In this document: positions 51,319 to 60,588 of the stretch, piece by piece
Position numbering within the stretch: position 1 is the first letter of the stretch
Layout of the letters: each line of letters begins with the position of its first letter
NCBI GenBank assembly: GCA_041397725.1
Contig: JAWKVZ010000009.1
Location: 107,329 to 171,328, forward strand
Direction of reading: 5' to 3'
Length of the DNA stretch: 64,000 bases
Source: JAGRKR01 sp041397725
Lineage (GTDB): Bacteria; Pseudomonadota; Alphaproteobacteria; Rhizobiales; Hyphomicrobiaceae
Translations under genes and position numbers: made by a program
The notes under the pieces: generated by a model
Databases searched by the model: none
Told to the model about the DNA's origin: nothing
Seen by the model: the letters and a program-made list of their open reading frames with translations, nothing else

Positions 51319-52473
51319 GTGGCCGAGACCCCACTTGCCGCCCATCTGCCTCTTGCCGGGCTGAAGGTGATCGAGATCAGCACGAGTGTCGCCGCGCCGT
51401 TTGCGGCCTGGATTCTCGCGACGCTCGGCGCCGACGTCATCAAGGTCGAGCGCAAGGGGAGCGGCGACGATGCGCGCCAATGGGGCAAGATCTTCCCCGA
51501 TGGCAGCTCGTCGACCTACCACGCGCTCAACCGTGACAAGCGCGGCGTGACCGTCGACCTCAAGGACCCCGCCGATCGCGCCTGGCTCGAGGAGTTGTGC
51601 GTCGGCGCCGACATCGTCCTCCAGAACATGCGGCCCGGCACGGTCGATCGCTATGGCCTCGGGGCGCAGCATCTGCGCCGGCTCAATCCGAAGCTCATCT
51701 ATTGCAACCTCTGGGCCTTCGGCTTCAAGGGACCGCTCAAGGACCGGCCCGGCTATGATCCGTTGATGCAGGCGTATGGCGGCCTGATGAGCGTGACGGG
51801 CGAGGAGGGGCGGCCGCCGATCCGGGTCGGCACGTCGATCATCGACATGGGCTCGGGCCTGTGGTGCGTGGTCGGCATTCTCTCCGCCATCAATCATCGC
51901 CACCACACGGGCGAGGGCTGCGTCATCGACGCCTCGCTTTACGAGACGTCGCTCGCCTGGATGAACGTCCACGTCTCGGCCGTGCAGGTCGATGGTCTCA
52001 ACCCCAAGAAGGAGGGCTCCGGCGCGCGCGGCATGGCGCCCTATCAGGCGTACGCCTGCTCGGACGGGCACCTGGTCATCGCCGCGCCCAACGATAGCCT
52101 GTTCAAACGGCTCTCCGAGGTGCTCGGGCATCCCGAATGGCCGAGTGATCCCCGCTTCGACACGAACCAGAAGCGTGCCAGGAACCTGCCGGCGCTCAAT
52201 GCGCTGATCGAGCCGATCGTGGCCGAGCATCCGCGCCAGCACTGGCAGCAGAAGCTCGATGCGGTCGGCATTCCCAGCGCGCCCGTGCAGAACACCTCGG
52301 AGATGATGGCGGACCCGCAGACCCTCGCGCTCGGCATCCTGCAGCGCCTGGCGACGGGCGGGCCGAGGCTCATGGGCATGCCCCTGTCGTTCAACGGCGA
52401 GCGCCCGCCTCTGCGGCGGCTGGCGCCGACGCTCGGTCAGCACAACGAGGACATCAAGGGAAGGAAAGCCTGA
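51319..52473 (+). CDS. Family III CoA transferase (CaiB/BaiF-like)
   Basis: A 384-residue enzyme that moves CoA between carboxylic acids. Landmarks are LAGLKVIEISTSVAAPFAAW at the start, GADVIKVERKGSGD, NRDKRGVTVDLKDP, and the block with Asp176 (VGTSIIDMGSG), aligned with the catalytic Asp169 of formyl-CoA transferase, and the C-terminal GIPSAPVQ. It starts at GTG 51319 with an AGGAG site. Its stop codon overlaps the next start (TGATG), so it is coupled to the crotonase gene. Acid substrates are unknown. Confidence 0.9.
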   Translation: MAETPLAAHLPLAGLKVIEISTSVAAPFAAWILATLGADVIKVERKGSGDDARQWGKIFPDGSSSTYHALNRDKRGVTVDLKDPADRAWLEELCVGADIVLQNMRPGTVDRYGLGAQHLRRLNPKLIYCNLWAFGFKGPLKDRPGYDPLMQAYGGLMSVTGEEGRPPIRVGTSIIDMGSGLWCVVGILSAINHRHHTGEGCVIDASLYETSLAWMNVHVSAVQVDGLNPKKEGSGARGMAPYQAYACSDGHLVIAAPNDSLFKRLSEVLGHPEWPSDPRFDTNQKRARNLPALNALIEPIVAEHPRQHWQQKLDAVGIPSAPVQNTSEMMADPQTLALGILQRLATGGPRLMGMPLSFNGERPPLRRLAPTLGQHNEDIKGRKA

Positions 52474-53264
52474 TGCGAACCGACTACAAGACCATCGCGC
52501 TCGAGCGGGTCGACCAGCACATCCTCGTGGTCACCTACAACCGGCCCGAAGTGATGAACGCCAAGAACACCGAGATGGGCCGCGAGCAGAAGGAGATCTT
52601 CGAGAGCCTCTATGTGGATCTCGAGGATGTGCGGGTTGTCATCCTGACGGGGCGCGGCAAGGCCTTCAGCGCCGGCGGCGACCTGAAGGAGCGCAAGGGC
52701 ATGACGGATGCCCAGTGGAAGGCCCAGCACGCTGTTTTCGAGCAGGGCGTCATGGCCATGCGGAATTGCCCGGTGCCGATCATCGGCGCCATCAACGGCG
52801 CGGCGTTCGGCGGCGGCTGCGAGACGGCGCTGCTGTGCGATTTCTGCTACGCCTCGTCGAGCGCCCGCTTCGCCTTGACCGAGGTGACCCTCGGCATCAT
52901 GCCGGGCGCCATGGGCACGCAGAACATGCCGCTCGCGGTCGGCGAGCGCCGGGCCAAGGAGATCATCATGACGGGCCGCGCCTTCACGGCCCAGCAGGCC
53001 TACGAGTGGGGCCTCGTCAACAAGGTCTGCGAGCCGGAGAAACTCTTGGAGGAGACCATCGAGACGGCGCGCATCATCGCCGGCAATGCCCCCCAGTCGA
53101 TCATGCGCGCCAAGCGTTCGGTCACCGTCGCCAATCAGGTGGACCGGCACACCGGCTATCAATTCGAGCTCGAGGCCTACAACCGCCTCGTCGGCCTCGA
53201 GGATCGCCAGGAGGGCATCAACGCCTTCAATGAGAAGCGCAAGCCCGTCTACAAGGGCCGCTGA
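52473..53264 (+). CDS. Enoyl-CoA hydratase/isomerase family protein
   Basis: A 263-residue crotonase-fold protein. The oxyanion-hole segments are GKAFSAGGDLKERKG and AINGAAFGGGCETAL, and acidic residues lie in RFALTEVTLGIMPGAMGTQ, near the usual catalytic Glu positions. It probably hydrates a 2-enoyl-CoA made by the following acyl-CoA dehydrogenase, which starts 93 nt downstream. The start at ATG 52473 overlaps the CoA transferase stop. Confidence 0.9.
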   Translation: MRTDYKTIALERVDQHILVVTYNRPEVMNAKNTEMGREQKEIFESLYVDLEDVRVVILTGRGKAFSAGGDLKERKGMTDAQWKAQHAVFEQGVMAMRNCPVPIIGAINGAAFGGGCETALLCDFCYASSSARFALTEVTLGIMPGAMGTQNMPLAVGERRAKEIIMTGRAFTAQQAYEWGLVNKVCEPEKLLEETIETARIIAGNAPQSIMRAKRSVTVANQVDRHTGYQFELEAYNRLVGLEDRQEGINAFNEKRKPVYKGR

Positions 53265-53357
53265 GGCCTTCGGCCGCCGCCGGCTGCGGTCCGCCGAGGC
53301 CGCGTCAGCGCCGGCTTGCGTCAGTTGCCAGAGATCCCCCGAAAGAGCGGAGCAGCC

Positions 53358-54545
53358 ATGAGCGAGAGCGAGTTCAACGTCAACGTCGGCAACGATTACC
53401 CCGAGCTGCGGCAGGAGGTGAGCAAGCTGTGCGAGCGCTTCCCCGGAGAGTACTGGCGAAACCTCGAGGATCAGCCGCCGTCGGGCAGCTACCCGACGGA
53501 GTTCATCAAGGCGCTGACCGAGGCCGGCTACCTCGCGGCGCTGATCCCCGAGGAATACGGTGGTGCCGGGCTGCCCATCCGCGGCGGCGCCGTCATCCTC
53601 GAGACGATCAACGCCTGCGGCTGCAACGCCTCGCCCGGGCACGCGCAGATGTACATCATGGGCACGCTGCTGCGCCACGGCTCCAAGGAGCAGAAGGCCT
53701 ACTATCTCCCGAAGATCGCCTCGGGCGAGCTGCGCCTGCAGGCATTCGGCGTCACGGAGCCGACCACCGGCTCCGACACCACCCAGCTCAAGACGCGCGC
53801 CGAGAAGCGCGGCAACGGCTACGTGGTCAACGGCCAGAAGGTCTGGATCAGCCGGGCCGCGCACTCCGACCTGATGCTGCTGCTGGCGCGCACGACGCCG
53901 GCTGATCAAGTCAAGAAGCGCACCGACGGCATCTCGGTGTTTCTCGTCGACCTGCGCGAGGCCACCAAGAACGGCTGCGAGATCCGCCCGATCGACGCCA
54001 TGATCAACCACAACACGTGCGAGGTGTTCTTCGACAACGTGCCGATCCCCGGCGACTCGCTCATCGGCGAGGAGGGCAAGGGCTTCAAGTACATCCTCGA
54101 CGGCATGAACGCGGAACGCTGCCTGACGGCCAGCGAGTCGATCGGCAACGGGCGCTACTTCATGGAAAAGGGCGTGGCCTACGCCAAGGAACGCGTGGTC
54201 TTCGGCCGTCCCATCGGCCAGAACCAGGGCATCCAATTTCCGTTCGCGAAGGCGTATGCCGAGCTCGAGGCGGCCGACCTCATGGTGCGCAAGGCGACGG
54301 CGCTGTTCGATGCGGGCAAACCCTGCGGCGCCGAAGCCAACATGGGCCGCTACCTCGCGTCTCATGCCACCTGGGAGGCTGCGGAAGCCTGCTTCACGGC
54401 CCATGGCGGCTTCGCCTTCGCGCGCGAGTACCATATCGAGCGCAAATGGCGGGAGGCGCGGCTTTCGCGCAATGCGCCGATCTCGCCGAACCTCATCCTG
54501 AGCTATGTCGCGCAGCACGTCCTCGGCCTGCCGCGCTCCTATTGA
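53358..54545 (+). CDS. Acyl-CoA dehydrogenase
   Basis: A 395-residue FAD enzyme that forms 2-enoyl-CoA. Motifs are IPEEYGGAGLP, the FAD-binding AFGVTEPTTGSDTTQLKTRAE, GYVVNGQKVWISRA, and the C-terminal HGGFAFAREYHIERKWREAR. It is third in the CoA transferase-crotonase-dehydrogenase set, so an acid activated by CoA transfer is probably oxidised and hydrated. ATG 53358 is preceded by AGAGCGGAG. Confidence 0.92.
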   Translation: MSESEFNVNVGNDYPELRQEVSKLCERFPGEYWRNLEDQPPSGSYPTEFIKALTEAGYLAALIPEEYGGAGLPIRGGAVILETINACGCNASPGHAQMYIMGTLLRHGSKEQKAYYLPKIASGELRLQAFGVTEPTTGSDTTQLKTRAEKRGNGYVVNGQKVWISRAAHSDLMLLLARTTPADQVKKRTDGISVFLVDLREATKNGCEIRPIDAMINHNTCEVFFDNVPIPGDSLIGEEGKGFKYILDGMNAERCLTASESIGNGRYFMEKGVAYAKERVVFGRPIGQNQGIQFPFAKAYAELEAADLMVRKATALFDAGKPCGAEANMGRYLASHATWEAAEACFTAHGGFAFAREYHIERKWREARLSRNAPISPNLILSYVAQHVLGLPRSY

Positions 54546-54581
54546 CGGCCGCGCAGGTTGCAGGCGGCCGCCGTAATGCAG

Positions 54582-54610
54582 GGGCCTCACCCGCTCAACG
54601 GGTGGGGCCC
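54582..54610. terminator. Bidirectional terminator between the dehydrogenase and cyclase genes
   Basis: A 12-bp stem (one G-T wobble) GGGCCTCACCCG / CGGGTGGGGCCC with loop CTCAA. On the plus strand it is followed by TTCTCTTT. The cyclase stop codon lies in the loop and 3' arm, so the structure serves convergent genes. Confidence 0.8.
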
Positions 54611-56379
54611 TTCTCTTTGGCGGCACTGGCCTTCTCGCCGGCAGAGCGGGTGAGCTCCTTTGCTGCCGGCGGTGGTGTGATGATCCAGTCCGGCAGGTTG
54701 CGGGCGTGCTTCTGCAGCAGCACGGGCACGCGCCGCAATGTGCCGCGGATGTCCACCAGCTCGCAGCGCGCGTCCTTGCCGTCCCAGCCGGCGAGGTCGG
54801 CGACGTCCTGCGAGAGCGCGAGCTGGCAGTCGAACTGCTTGGTCAGCTCCTCGAGACGCGAGGCGATGTTGACGGCCGTGCCGATCACCGTCAGATCGGC
54901 GCTCTCCGCGAAGCCGATGCGCCCGAGCACGACGCGGCCGGAATGCACACCCATGCCGATGCGGATGATCTCGCCGATCTCGCTCAGGAGCGCGGTGTTG
55001 ACGTAGTCGAGCGCCATGTCGATGGCCGCGGCTGCGCGCAGCGCCTGCCGTGCGGCGACGTCGGCCTCGCAATCGCGGCCGAACACCGCGATCAGACCGT
55101 CGCCCATGTACTTGTTGATCCAGCCGCCTTCGTGCTGCAACGCCTCGCCGACGGCGGCGTAGAGCTGATTGAGCATGAAGAAGACGTCGAAGGGCAGGCG
55201 GCCGTCGGCAATCCGCGAGAAGTCGCGGATGTCGAGGAAGAGCACGACCAGCGTGCGCTCCGCCCCCAGCATTTCTGGACCGTTGACCAGCGGGATGCTC
55301 TCCGCGTCCCAGAGCGGGTGGATGAGGCGCACGACGGTGACGTCGGCGGTCGGTCGCACGCGGCAGGCGAGGCGGACGCCCGGCGGGGCCTGGATGCGCA
55401 GGAGCGTGTGGCGCTCGGCGCGGCCGGGTGGTGGCAGCTTGTCGCCGCCGCTCAGCACGCGGATGCGGCAGGTCGAGCAGCGGGCTCGTCCGCCGCACAC
55501 GGCCGCATGCGGCACGCCATGGTCGCGGCTGATCTCGAGCAGCGTGGCGCCCGCGCGCGCGGCAACGGTCGGGCCGGAGACGTAATGCACGGAGAGCTTG
55601 CCCTCACGGCTGGCCAGGATGCGCCGGATGGCAACCGTGGCGATCGCCAGGGCCACCAGTGTGCCGAACAGGATGCGCACCGCATCCCGCCACGCGGCCA
55701 GGTCCTCCGAGGCGACCTTGCCCGGCCAATGGCTGGCCTGTTTGAGCGCCTGGAACGCGGCGGGGTCGGCGATGACCGGGGCCATGCTGCGGGCGGCGAC
55801 CATGAAGCCGGCAAGCGCCGCCACCGGAATGGCCGTGGCGAGGATCAGCAGCAGGGGTGCCAGCCGGCGATAGGTGAGGGAGAGGCGCAGCCAGTAATGC
55901 AGCCCCACCAGGCCGTGCAGCCACACGAGCAGAAGGAGCACGGTCTGGTCCGGCGCCTTCACCGGCCACAGCCGCACGAGTTCGTAGCTGTAGGTGTCCG
56001 AGACGCCGAACAGCGTCCAGGCGACCCGCGTATTGACGATATGCGGGAAGAGCAGGAACGGGATCGCCAGCCCACTCAGGATCTGGACAGCCTCCCAGGG
56101 CGGCATCTTCAGCGTCGAGCGCTGGGACAGCTTGATGAGCGCCAGTGCGACATGGATGAGCAGGGCGGAGCCGAGCACGGCCGAGCCGAGCCAGGAGCGC
56201 GTCATCGCGGTGCGCCACACCTGCACGCTCTCCATGGCCTGGACGCTCCACAGGCCGAGAGCGAGATTGAGGAAATGGGTGGCGGCGAAGAGGAGCAGCA
56301 CCAAGCCCGCCCCGAGACGCAACCGTTGCGTCAGGGAGCCTCGCCACAGAACAAACGTGGATGGCGCGAGTTGAGTCAC
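54595..56379 (-). CDS. Membrane-anchored [2Fe-2S] class III nucleotide cyclase
   Basis: A 594-residue three-part protein. The N-terminal part (1-255) has about six helices with five His in or near membrane segments (35, 76, 113, 155, 161), resembling succinate-dehydrogenase-type diheme anchors. The middle part (about 262-350) is a plant-type [2Fe-2S] ferredoxin domain with ligands Cys295, 301, 304 and 339. The C-terminal part (about 372-555) is a class III cyclase with metal ligands in LFLDIRDFS (Asp383) and YMGDGLIAVFG (Asp427), Lys in INKYMGD, Asp in DLTVIG and NIASRL. The purine-recognition residues favour adenylate cyclase. S. meliloti CyaC, a quinone-responsive diheme-anchored cyclase, is the closest known parallel I recall. 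Redox control is inferred. Confidence 0.9.
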   Translation of the reverse strand: MTQLAPSTFVLWRGSLTQRLRLGAGLVLLLFAATHFLNLALGLWSVQAMESVQVWRTAMTRSWLGSAVLGSALLIHVALALIKLSQRSTLKMPPWEAVQILSGLAIPFLLFPHIVNTRVAWTLFGVSDTYSYELVRLWPVKAPDQTVLLLLVWLHGLVGLHYWLRLSLTYRRLAPLLLILATAIPVAALAGFMVAARSMAPVIADPAAFQALKQASHWPGKVASEDLAAWRDAVRILFGTLVALAIATVAIRRILASREGKLSVHYVSGPTVAARAGATLLEISRDHGVPHAAVCGGRARCSTCRIRVLSGGDKLPPPGRAERHTLLRIQAPPGVRLACRVRPTADVTVVRLIHPLWDAESIPLVNGPEMLGAERTLVVLFLDIRDFSRIADGRLPFDVFFMLNQLYAAVGEALQHEGGWINKYMGDGLIAVFGRDCEADVAARQALRAAAAIDMALDYVNTALLSEIGEIIRIGMGVHSGRVVLGRIGFAESADLTVIGTAVNIASRLEELTKQFDCQLALSQDVADLAGWDGKDARCELVDIRGTLRRVPVLLQKHARNLPDWIITPPPAAKELTRSAGEKASAAKEKGPTR

Positions 56380-56530
56380 ATTATCTGGTGTAAATCATCG
56401 TCAGGCCGCCGCAAAAGACTTTCCATCAGCCGCTGCCCGGGTCCGACCCGGCGGCTGGTGTCGGCCCGATCGGCGCGTAGCGTGGCGTCGCCCGGGCGGC
56501 ACGGCCTCCGCCCGAGCGTCGCCATGCAGC

Positions 56531-57907
56531 CTAGGCCAGATGGCGCGTCAGGCCCTTGAGGTCCGGCGCCGTGTCGAGCCCGGCGATGGCCTCGACCAGC
56601 GCGGCCGACTTCGCGGCGCCGAGGATCGGGGCGGCGATGGCGTTGAACTTGCTGGTGAGCGCCTCCCACTGGCGGCCGAGGTCCTTGGCGGGGATGCCGA
56701 CGTTGGCCTCGGCCTCGAGCGTGCGACCGTCCTTGAGTCGGATCTTCACGCGCGCGGCCATGCGGTCCTGCTCGGCGGGCTTCGACTCGAGCGTGACCCG
56801 TTTGCGACCGGCGACGTAGCGCGCCTCATGTGCGTTGGCGTCGGAGTAGATGTCGAGGCTCGCGGTGTTGACGCCGTCGAGCGCCATGCAGGCCAGGTGA
56901 CGGATCGAGAACTTGATCTCGAGACCGCTGACCGGCTCGGGGATGTCGCAGACCTTGCGGTGGCCGTCGGCGACCAGGAGCGTGATCGCATCCATGTCGG
57001 CGAGGCCGATCTTGTGCTTCTGGCGCAGCTCCTTGATGGCCTCGATCGTGGAGTGCGTGAGGTAGCAGGCGGCATGGTACTTGAAGAGCGTCTCCTCGAT
57101 GCCGAGGAGACGCGACGGGTCGGGACGCACGACCGCGGGCTTGAAACCGGGGGCCTGGGTGGAGATGAAGCCCTGTGCGCCCTCGATGGCCGTCTCGCGC
57201 GCGGTGAAGCCGCGGGCGGCGATGCGTGCGGCAAGGAGACCGTTCATGGCGGCCTTGCCGGCGTGCAGGGGCTTGGTCATCGTGCCGAAGTTGATCTTGA
57301 GGCCCGAGGCCTGCGAGGCGGCAATGCCCAGCGCATGCGTCGTGCGCCCGACATCGAGGCCCATGAGCTGCGCGGCCGTCGCGGCGGCGCCGAAGGTGCC
57401 CATCGTTCCGGTGGCGTGGTAGCCGTGGTCGTAATGGCCATCGCCGGCCATCTCGCCGAGCAGGCATTCGACCTCGGTGCCGGCGATGAAGGCTGCAAGG
57501 ACCTCGCGGCCGCCGAGGCCGAGCACCTCACCGAGCGCCAGGGCCACGGGGGCTGTGGGCACCGACGGGTGACCGTGCATGCGGCGGTTGACATCGTCAT
57601 AGTCGAGGGCGTGCGCGGTCGCGCCGTTGATGAGCACGGCATCCAGCAGGTTCGCGCGGCGCGGGTGGCCGATGATGCTGCATGGTGCGTCGCCGCCGCC
57701 GGCGCATTCCTCGAGCAGCATCTCCGACAGCGGCTCGCGCGCGCCTGCGACGGTGACGCCGATGACGTCCAGCATGGCGTGCTTCGCCCAGGTCAGGGCA
57801 TTGGCTGAAACATCCTTGGTCTTGAAGTTCGCGACCCACTTGGCGAGATCGCTGGTCAGCGCGAGGTTCTGGTCGCCGTCACCGGCGCGACGTTGGGCGA
57901 AATTCAT
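56531..57907 (-). CDS. MmgE/PrpD-family protein (dehydratase-like)
   Basis: A 458-residue member of the MmgE/PrpD family (2-methylcitrate dehydratase, aconitate decarboxylase and relatives). Family stretches are AKHAMLDVIGVTVAGA, NGATAHALDYDDVNRRMHGHPS, FIAGTEVECLLGEM, KPLHAGKAAMNGLLAARIA and YHAACYLTHSTIEAI. The HALDYDD and MHGHPS segments carry conserved acid/His residues. A methylcitrate role is unlikely because prpB/prpC are not nearby. ATG 57907 follows AGGGAGACG. It is divergent from the acyl-CoA dehydrogenase pair. Confidence 0.88.
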   Translation of the reverse strand: MNFAQRRAGDGDQNLALTSDLAKWVANFKTKDVSANALTWAKHAMLDVIGVTVAGAREPLSEMLLEECAGGGDAPCSIIGHPRRANLLDAVLINGATAHALDYDDVNRRMHGHPSVPTAPVALALGEVLGLGGREVLAAFIAGTEVECLLGEMAGDGHYDHGYHATGTMGTFGAAATAAQLMGLDVGRTTHALGIAASQASGLKINFGTMTKPLHAGKAAMNGLLAARIAARGFTARETAIEGAQGFISTQAPGFKPAVVRPDPSRLLGIEETLFKYHAACYLTHSTIEAIKELRQKHKIGLADMDAITLLVADGHRKVCDIPEPVSGLEIKFSIRHLACMALDGVNTASLDIYSDANAHEARYVAGRKRVTLESKPAEQDRMAARVKIRLKDGRTLEAEANVGIPAKDLGRQWEALTSKFNAIAAPILGAAKSAALVEAIAGLDTAPDLKGLTRHLA

Positions 57908-58278
57908 CGGGCGTCTCCCTGACTTGCACTCGACATGCCTTGGTATTGGTCCAGTCCAGTCTAACGCAGCTGCGAGGTCAGGGCCAGCGACGCACGCACC
58001 CCTGCGGCGTCCTGGGCAACCCCTGCGACTTGCGCGCACGCGGCGGTTTTCAAGGCGATAGGGCCGCGCTAGGGTGACGCCGACCTTAATGCGGGATCGG
58101 CGGGCTCGTTCGGTGGTGTCCCAGGCGTCATCGCCACGGCAACTCGCGCGGCGTCACGGCGCCGTCCGCGATGCCGGGGCGCGATATTGATCCGTCGAAC
58201 GGCCTGCACGGCGGGGATTGGTCCGCACATCTGGCGCCGCGCGCAGCGGCGGCGCAGCAAACTGGTGGAGGAAGAGGC
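57908..58278. promoter_or_regulatory. Divergent spacer between PrpD-like and dehydrogenase genes
   Basis: 371 nt holding the upstream regions of both genes. The right end has a very strong ribosome-binding site (GGAGGAAGAGG) before GTG 58279. No regulator gene and no clear palindrome were found. Confidence 0.4.
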
Positions 58279-59349
58279 GTGAGCGAGGCAGCCGACGACA
58301 GCATCGTCGTTGATACGACAACCCGGATCTTCAAGGATCTCGCCGACCCCCTTGAGCTCAACAAGGCCAAGGACGAGAGCTGGAAGGCCCCGCTCTGGCA
58401 GGCACTGGAGGAGGCGGGGCTGCCGCTCGCCTGGGTGCCGGACGAGCTGGGTGGCTCGGGGGCCTCGATCGGCGACGGCTTCGACGTGCTGCGCGTTGCC
58501 GGGCGTTCGGCCACGCCGGTGCCTCTGGCCGAGACGCTGATTGCGGGCTGGCTTCTGGCCCGTGCGGGCATAGCCGCGCCGGCCGGTATCATGACCGTCG
58601 CTCCCGTGACACTCGAGGGTGGCTTGACGCTCGGTACGGGCAATGCCGTCAACGGCGTCGCCATGGGCGTGCCGTTTGCCAGCGAGGCCGGCCATATCGT
58701 GGCGGTCGCCGGCAGCGGCAAGCGCTCCTCGGTGGCGCTGCTGGAGGCGAAGCGGGCCAGGATCAGCAAGGGCCAGAGCCTCGCCGGTGATGCGAAATGC
58801 GAGGTGGCATTCGAGAACGCTTCGGCCGTCGCCGTGGGCGAGCTCGAGACGGCTGTCGGCGCCAGTCCGGTGGCGCTGATCGGTGCCGCCGCGCGTGCCA
58901 TGCAGATGGCCGGGGCGCTCGAAAGCGCGCTCGAAATGGCCACCGCCTATGCCAAGGAGCGCATCGCCTTCGAGCGCAAGATCGGGCAGTTCCAGGCCGT
59001 GCAGCACAATCTGGCGAAGCTCGCGGGCGAGACGGCGGCGGCGCTGGCCGTAGCCGGCTCGGCGGCGGACACGCTGGCCGCGCAGAGCGCGCTCGACGAC
59101 AGCGTCTTCCTCGAGGTGGCCTCCGCCAAGATCCGCGTCGGCGAGGCGGCCGGGGCCGGCGCGGCCATCGCGCACCAGGTGCATGGCGCCATCGGCTTCA
59201 CGCTCGAGCACGCCCTGCAGCGGCTGACGCGGCGACTGTGGGCGTGGCGGGACGAGTTCGGCACGGAATCCGAATGGGCCGTGCTGCTCGGAAACAAGAT
59301 CGCCGCCGAAGGCGCCGATCAGCTCTGGCCGACCATCGCCGCCCGCTAG
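58279..59349 (+). CDS. Acyl-CoA dehydrogenase, small/divergent subunit type
   Basis: A 356-residue acyl-CoA-dehydrogenase-fold protein lacking several canonical motifs: the middle FAD-binding TEPxxGSD block is replaced by low-similarity sequence, while the C-terminal helical bundle is kept (YAKERIAFERKIGQFQAVQHNLAKLAGE). Such proteins form alpha2beta2 heterotetramers with a full-length partner, known from sterol side-chain degradation (FadE28/FadE29 type). The full-length partner is the next gene, 46 nt downstream. Start GTG 58279 is fixed by the GGAGGAAGAGG site; an ATG at 58171 has none. Confidence 0.85.
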   Translation: MSEAADDSIVVDTTTRIFKDLADPLELNKAKDESWKAPLWQALEEAGLPLAWVPDELGGSGASIGDGFDVLRVAGRSATPVPLAETLIAGWLLARAGIAAPAGIMTVAPVTLEGGLTLGTGNAVNGVAMGVPFASEAGHIVAVAGSGKRSSVALLEAKRARISKGQSLAGDAKCEVAFENASAVAVGELETAVGASPVALIGAAARAMQMAGALESALEMATAYAKERIAFERKIGQFQAVQHNLAKLAGETAAALAVAGSAADTLAAQSALDDSVFLEVASAKIRVGEAAGAGAAIAHQVHGAIGFTLEHALQRLTRRLWAWRDEFGTESEWAVLLGNKIAAEGADQLWPTIAAR

Positions 59350-59395
59350 CCAGCCTCGCCTCACGACGCGAACAGAGACCCAAGGACAGCCAATC

Positions 59396-60556
59396 ATGTC
59401 GACCGCCATCCAATTCGATCAGGTCCGTCTACCCGCCGCGGCCGAGGAGCTGCGCCGCGAGGTGCGTGCATTCCTCGCCGAGGAGATCGCCGCCGGCACG
59501 TTCGCGCCCTTCAACGGCTCGATATCCGGCGGCTTCAACGCCGAGTTCAGCCGTCGTGTCGGGGCCAAGGGCTGGATCGGCATGACCTGGCCGAAGAAGT
59601 ACGGCGGCCAGGAGCGCAGCTTCCTCGAGCGCTACGTCGTGACGGAGGAGTTTCGTGTGGCGAGCGCGCCGGTGGGCCTGCACTTCACGGCGGACCGCCA
59701 GAGCGGACCCATCCTGCTCAGGTACGCGCCCGAGCATATCAAGATGGACATCCTGCCGCGCATCACCCGCGGCGAGTGCTGCTTCTGTATCGGCATGAGC
59801 GAGCCAAACTCCGGCTCGGACCTGTTCGCGGCGCAGACCAAGGCGACCAAGACCGAGGGTGGCTGGCTCGTCAACGGCACGAAGGTGTGGACCTCGAACG
59901 CCCACAACGCCGACTACATGATCGGTCTCTTCCGCACCTCACCGCCGACGAAGGAGAACCGCCGCCACGGGCTGACGAGCTTCCTGGTGGACATGAAGAC
60001 GAAGGGCATTACCGCCAATCCCATCCGCAACCTGACGGGCCGTCACGAGTTCAACGAGGTCGTGTTCGAGGACGCCTTCATGCCCGATGATCACGTGCTC
60101 GGGCAGATCGACGGCGCCTGGAAGCAGGCGACGAGCGAGCTGGCCTACGAGCGTTCCGGCCCCGAGCGCTTCCTCGAGACGATCTATGTGCTGGTCGAGC
60201 TCGTGCGGGTGCTCGGTGACAAGCCGGACCTGCGGGGTGCTGAAGGCATCGGCCGGCTGGTGGCGCAACTGCATACGCTCCGGCGCATGTCGGTCTCGGT
60301 CAACGGCATGCTGCAGGCCGGCAAGGAGCCGGTGCTCGAAGGTTCGATCGTGAAGGATATGGGCACGCTCTGGGAGCAGTCGCTGCCGGCGCGCGTGCGC
60401 GACCTCGCCGCCTTCGCCAAGGCGTCGCCGTCGAACCGCGAGTCGTTCGAGCAGCAACTCGCCTACGCCACCATGATCGCGCCGAAGCTCACCATCCAGG
60501 GCGGCACCACCGAGGTCCTGCGCGGCATCATCGCCCGCGGCCTCGGGTTGCGCTAG
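59396..60556 (+). CDS. Acyl-CoA dehydrogenase, large/catalytic subunit type
   Basis: A 386-residue acyl-CoA dehydrogenase with intact motifs: MTWPKKYGGQERS, the FAD block CIGMSEPNSGSDLFA, GWLVNGTKVWTSNAHNAD, HEFNEVVFEDAFMP and the C-terminal IQGGTTEVLRGIIARGLGLR. It probably pairs with the preceding small subunit as a heteromeric enzyme. Followed closely by the acyl-CoA synthetase gene. Confidence 0.92.
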   Translation: MSTAIQFDQVRLPAAAEELRREVRAFLAEEIAAGTFAPFNGSISGGFNAEFSRRVGAKGWIGMTWPKKYGGQERSFLERYVVTEEFRVASAPVGLHFTADRQSGPILLRYAPEHIKMDILPRITRGECCFCIGMSEPNSGSDLFAAQTKATKTEGGWLVNGTKVWTSNAHNADYMIGLFRTSPPTKENRRHGLTSFLVDMKTKGITANPIRNLTGRHEFNEVVFEDAFMPDDHVLGQIDGAWKQATSELAYERSGPERFLETIYVLVELVRVLGDKPDLRGAEGIGRLVAQLHTLRRMSVSVNGMLQAGKEPVLEGSIVKDMGTLWEQSLPARVRDLAAFAKASPSNRESFEQQLAYATMIAPKLTIQGGTTEVLRGIIARGLGLR

Positions 60557-60588
60557 TCGAGTCGCTGGCGTCAGGCGAGGGGCGTGAA

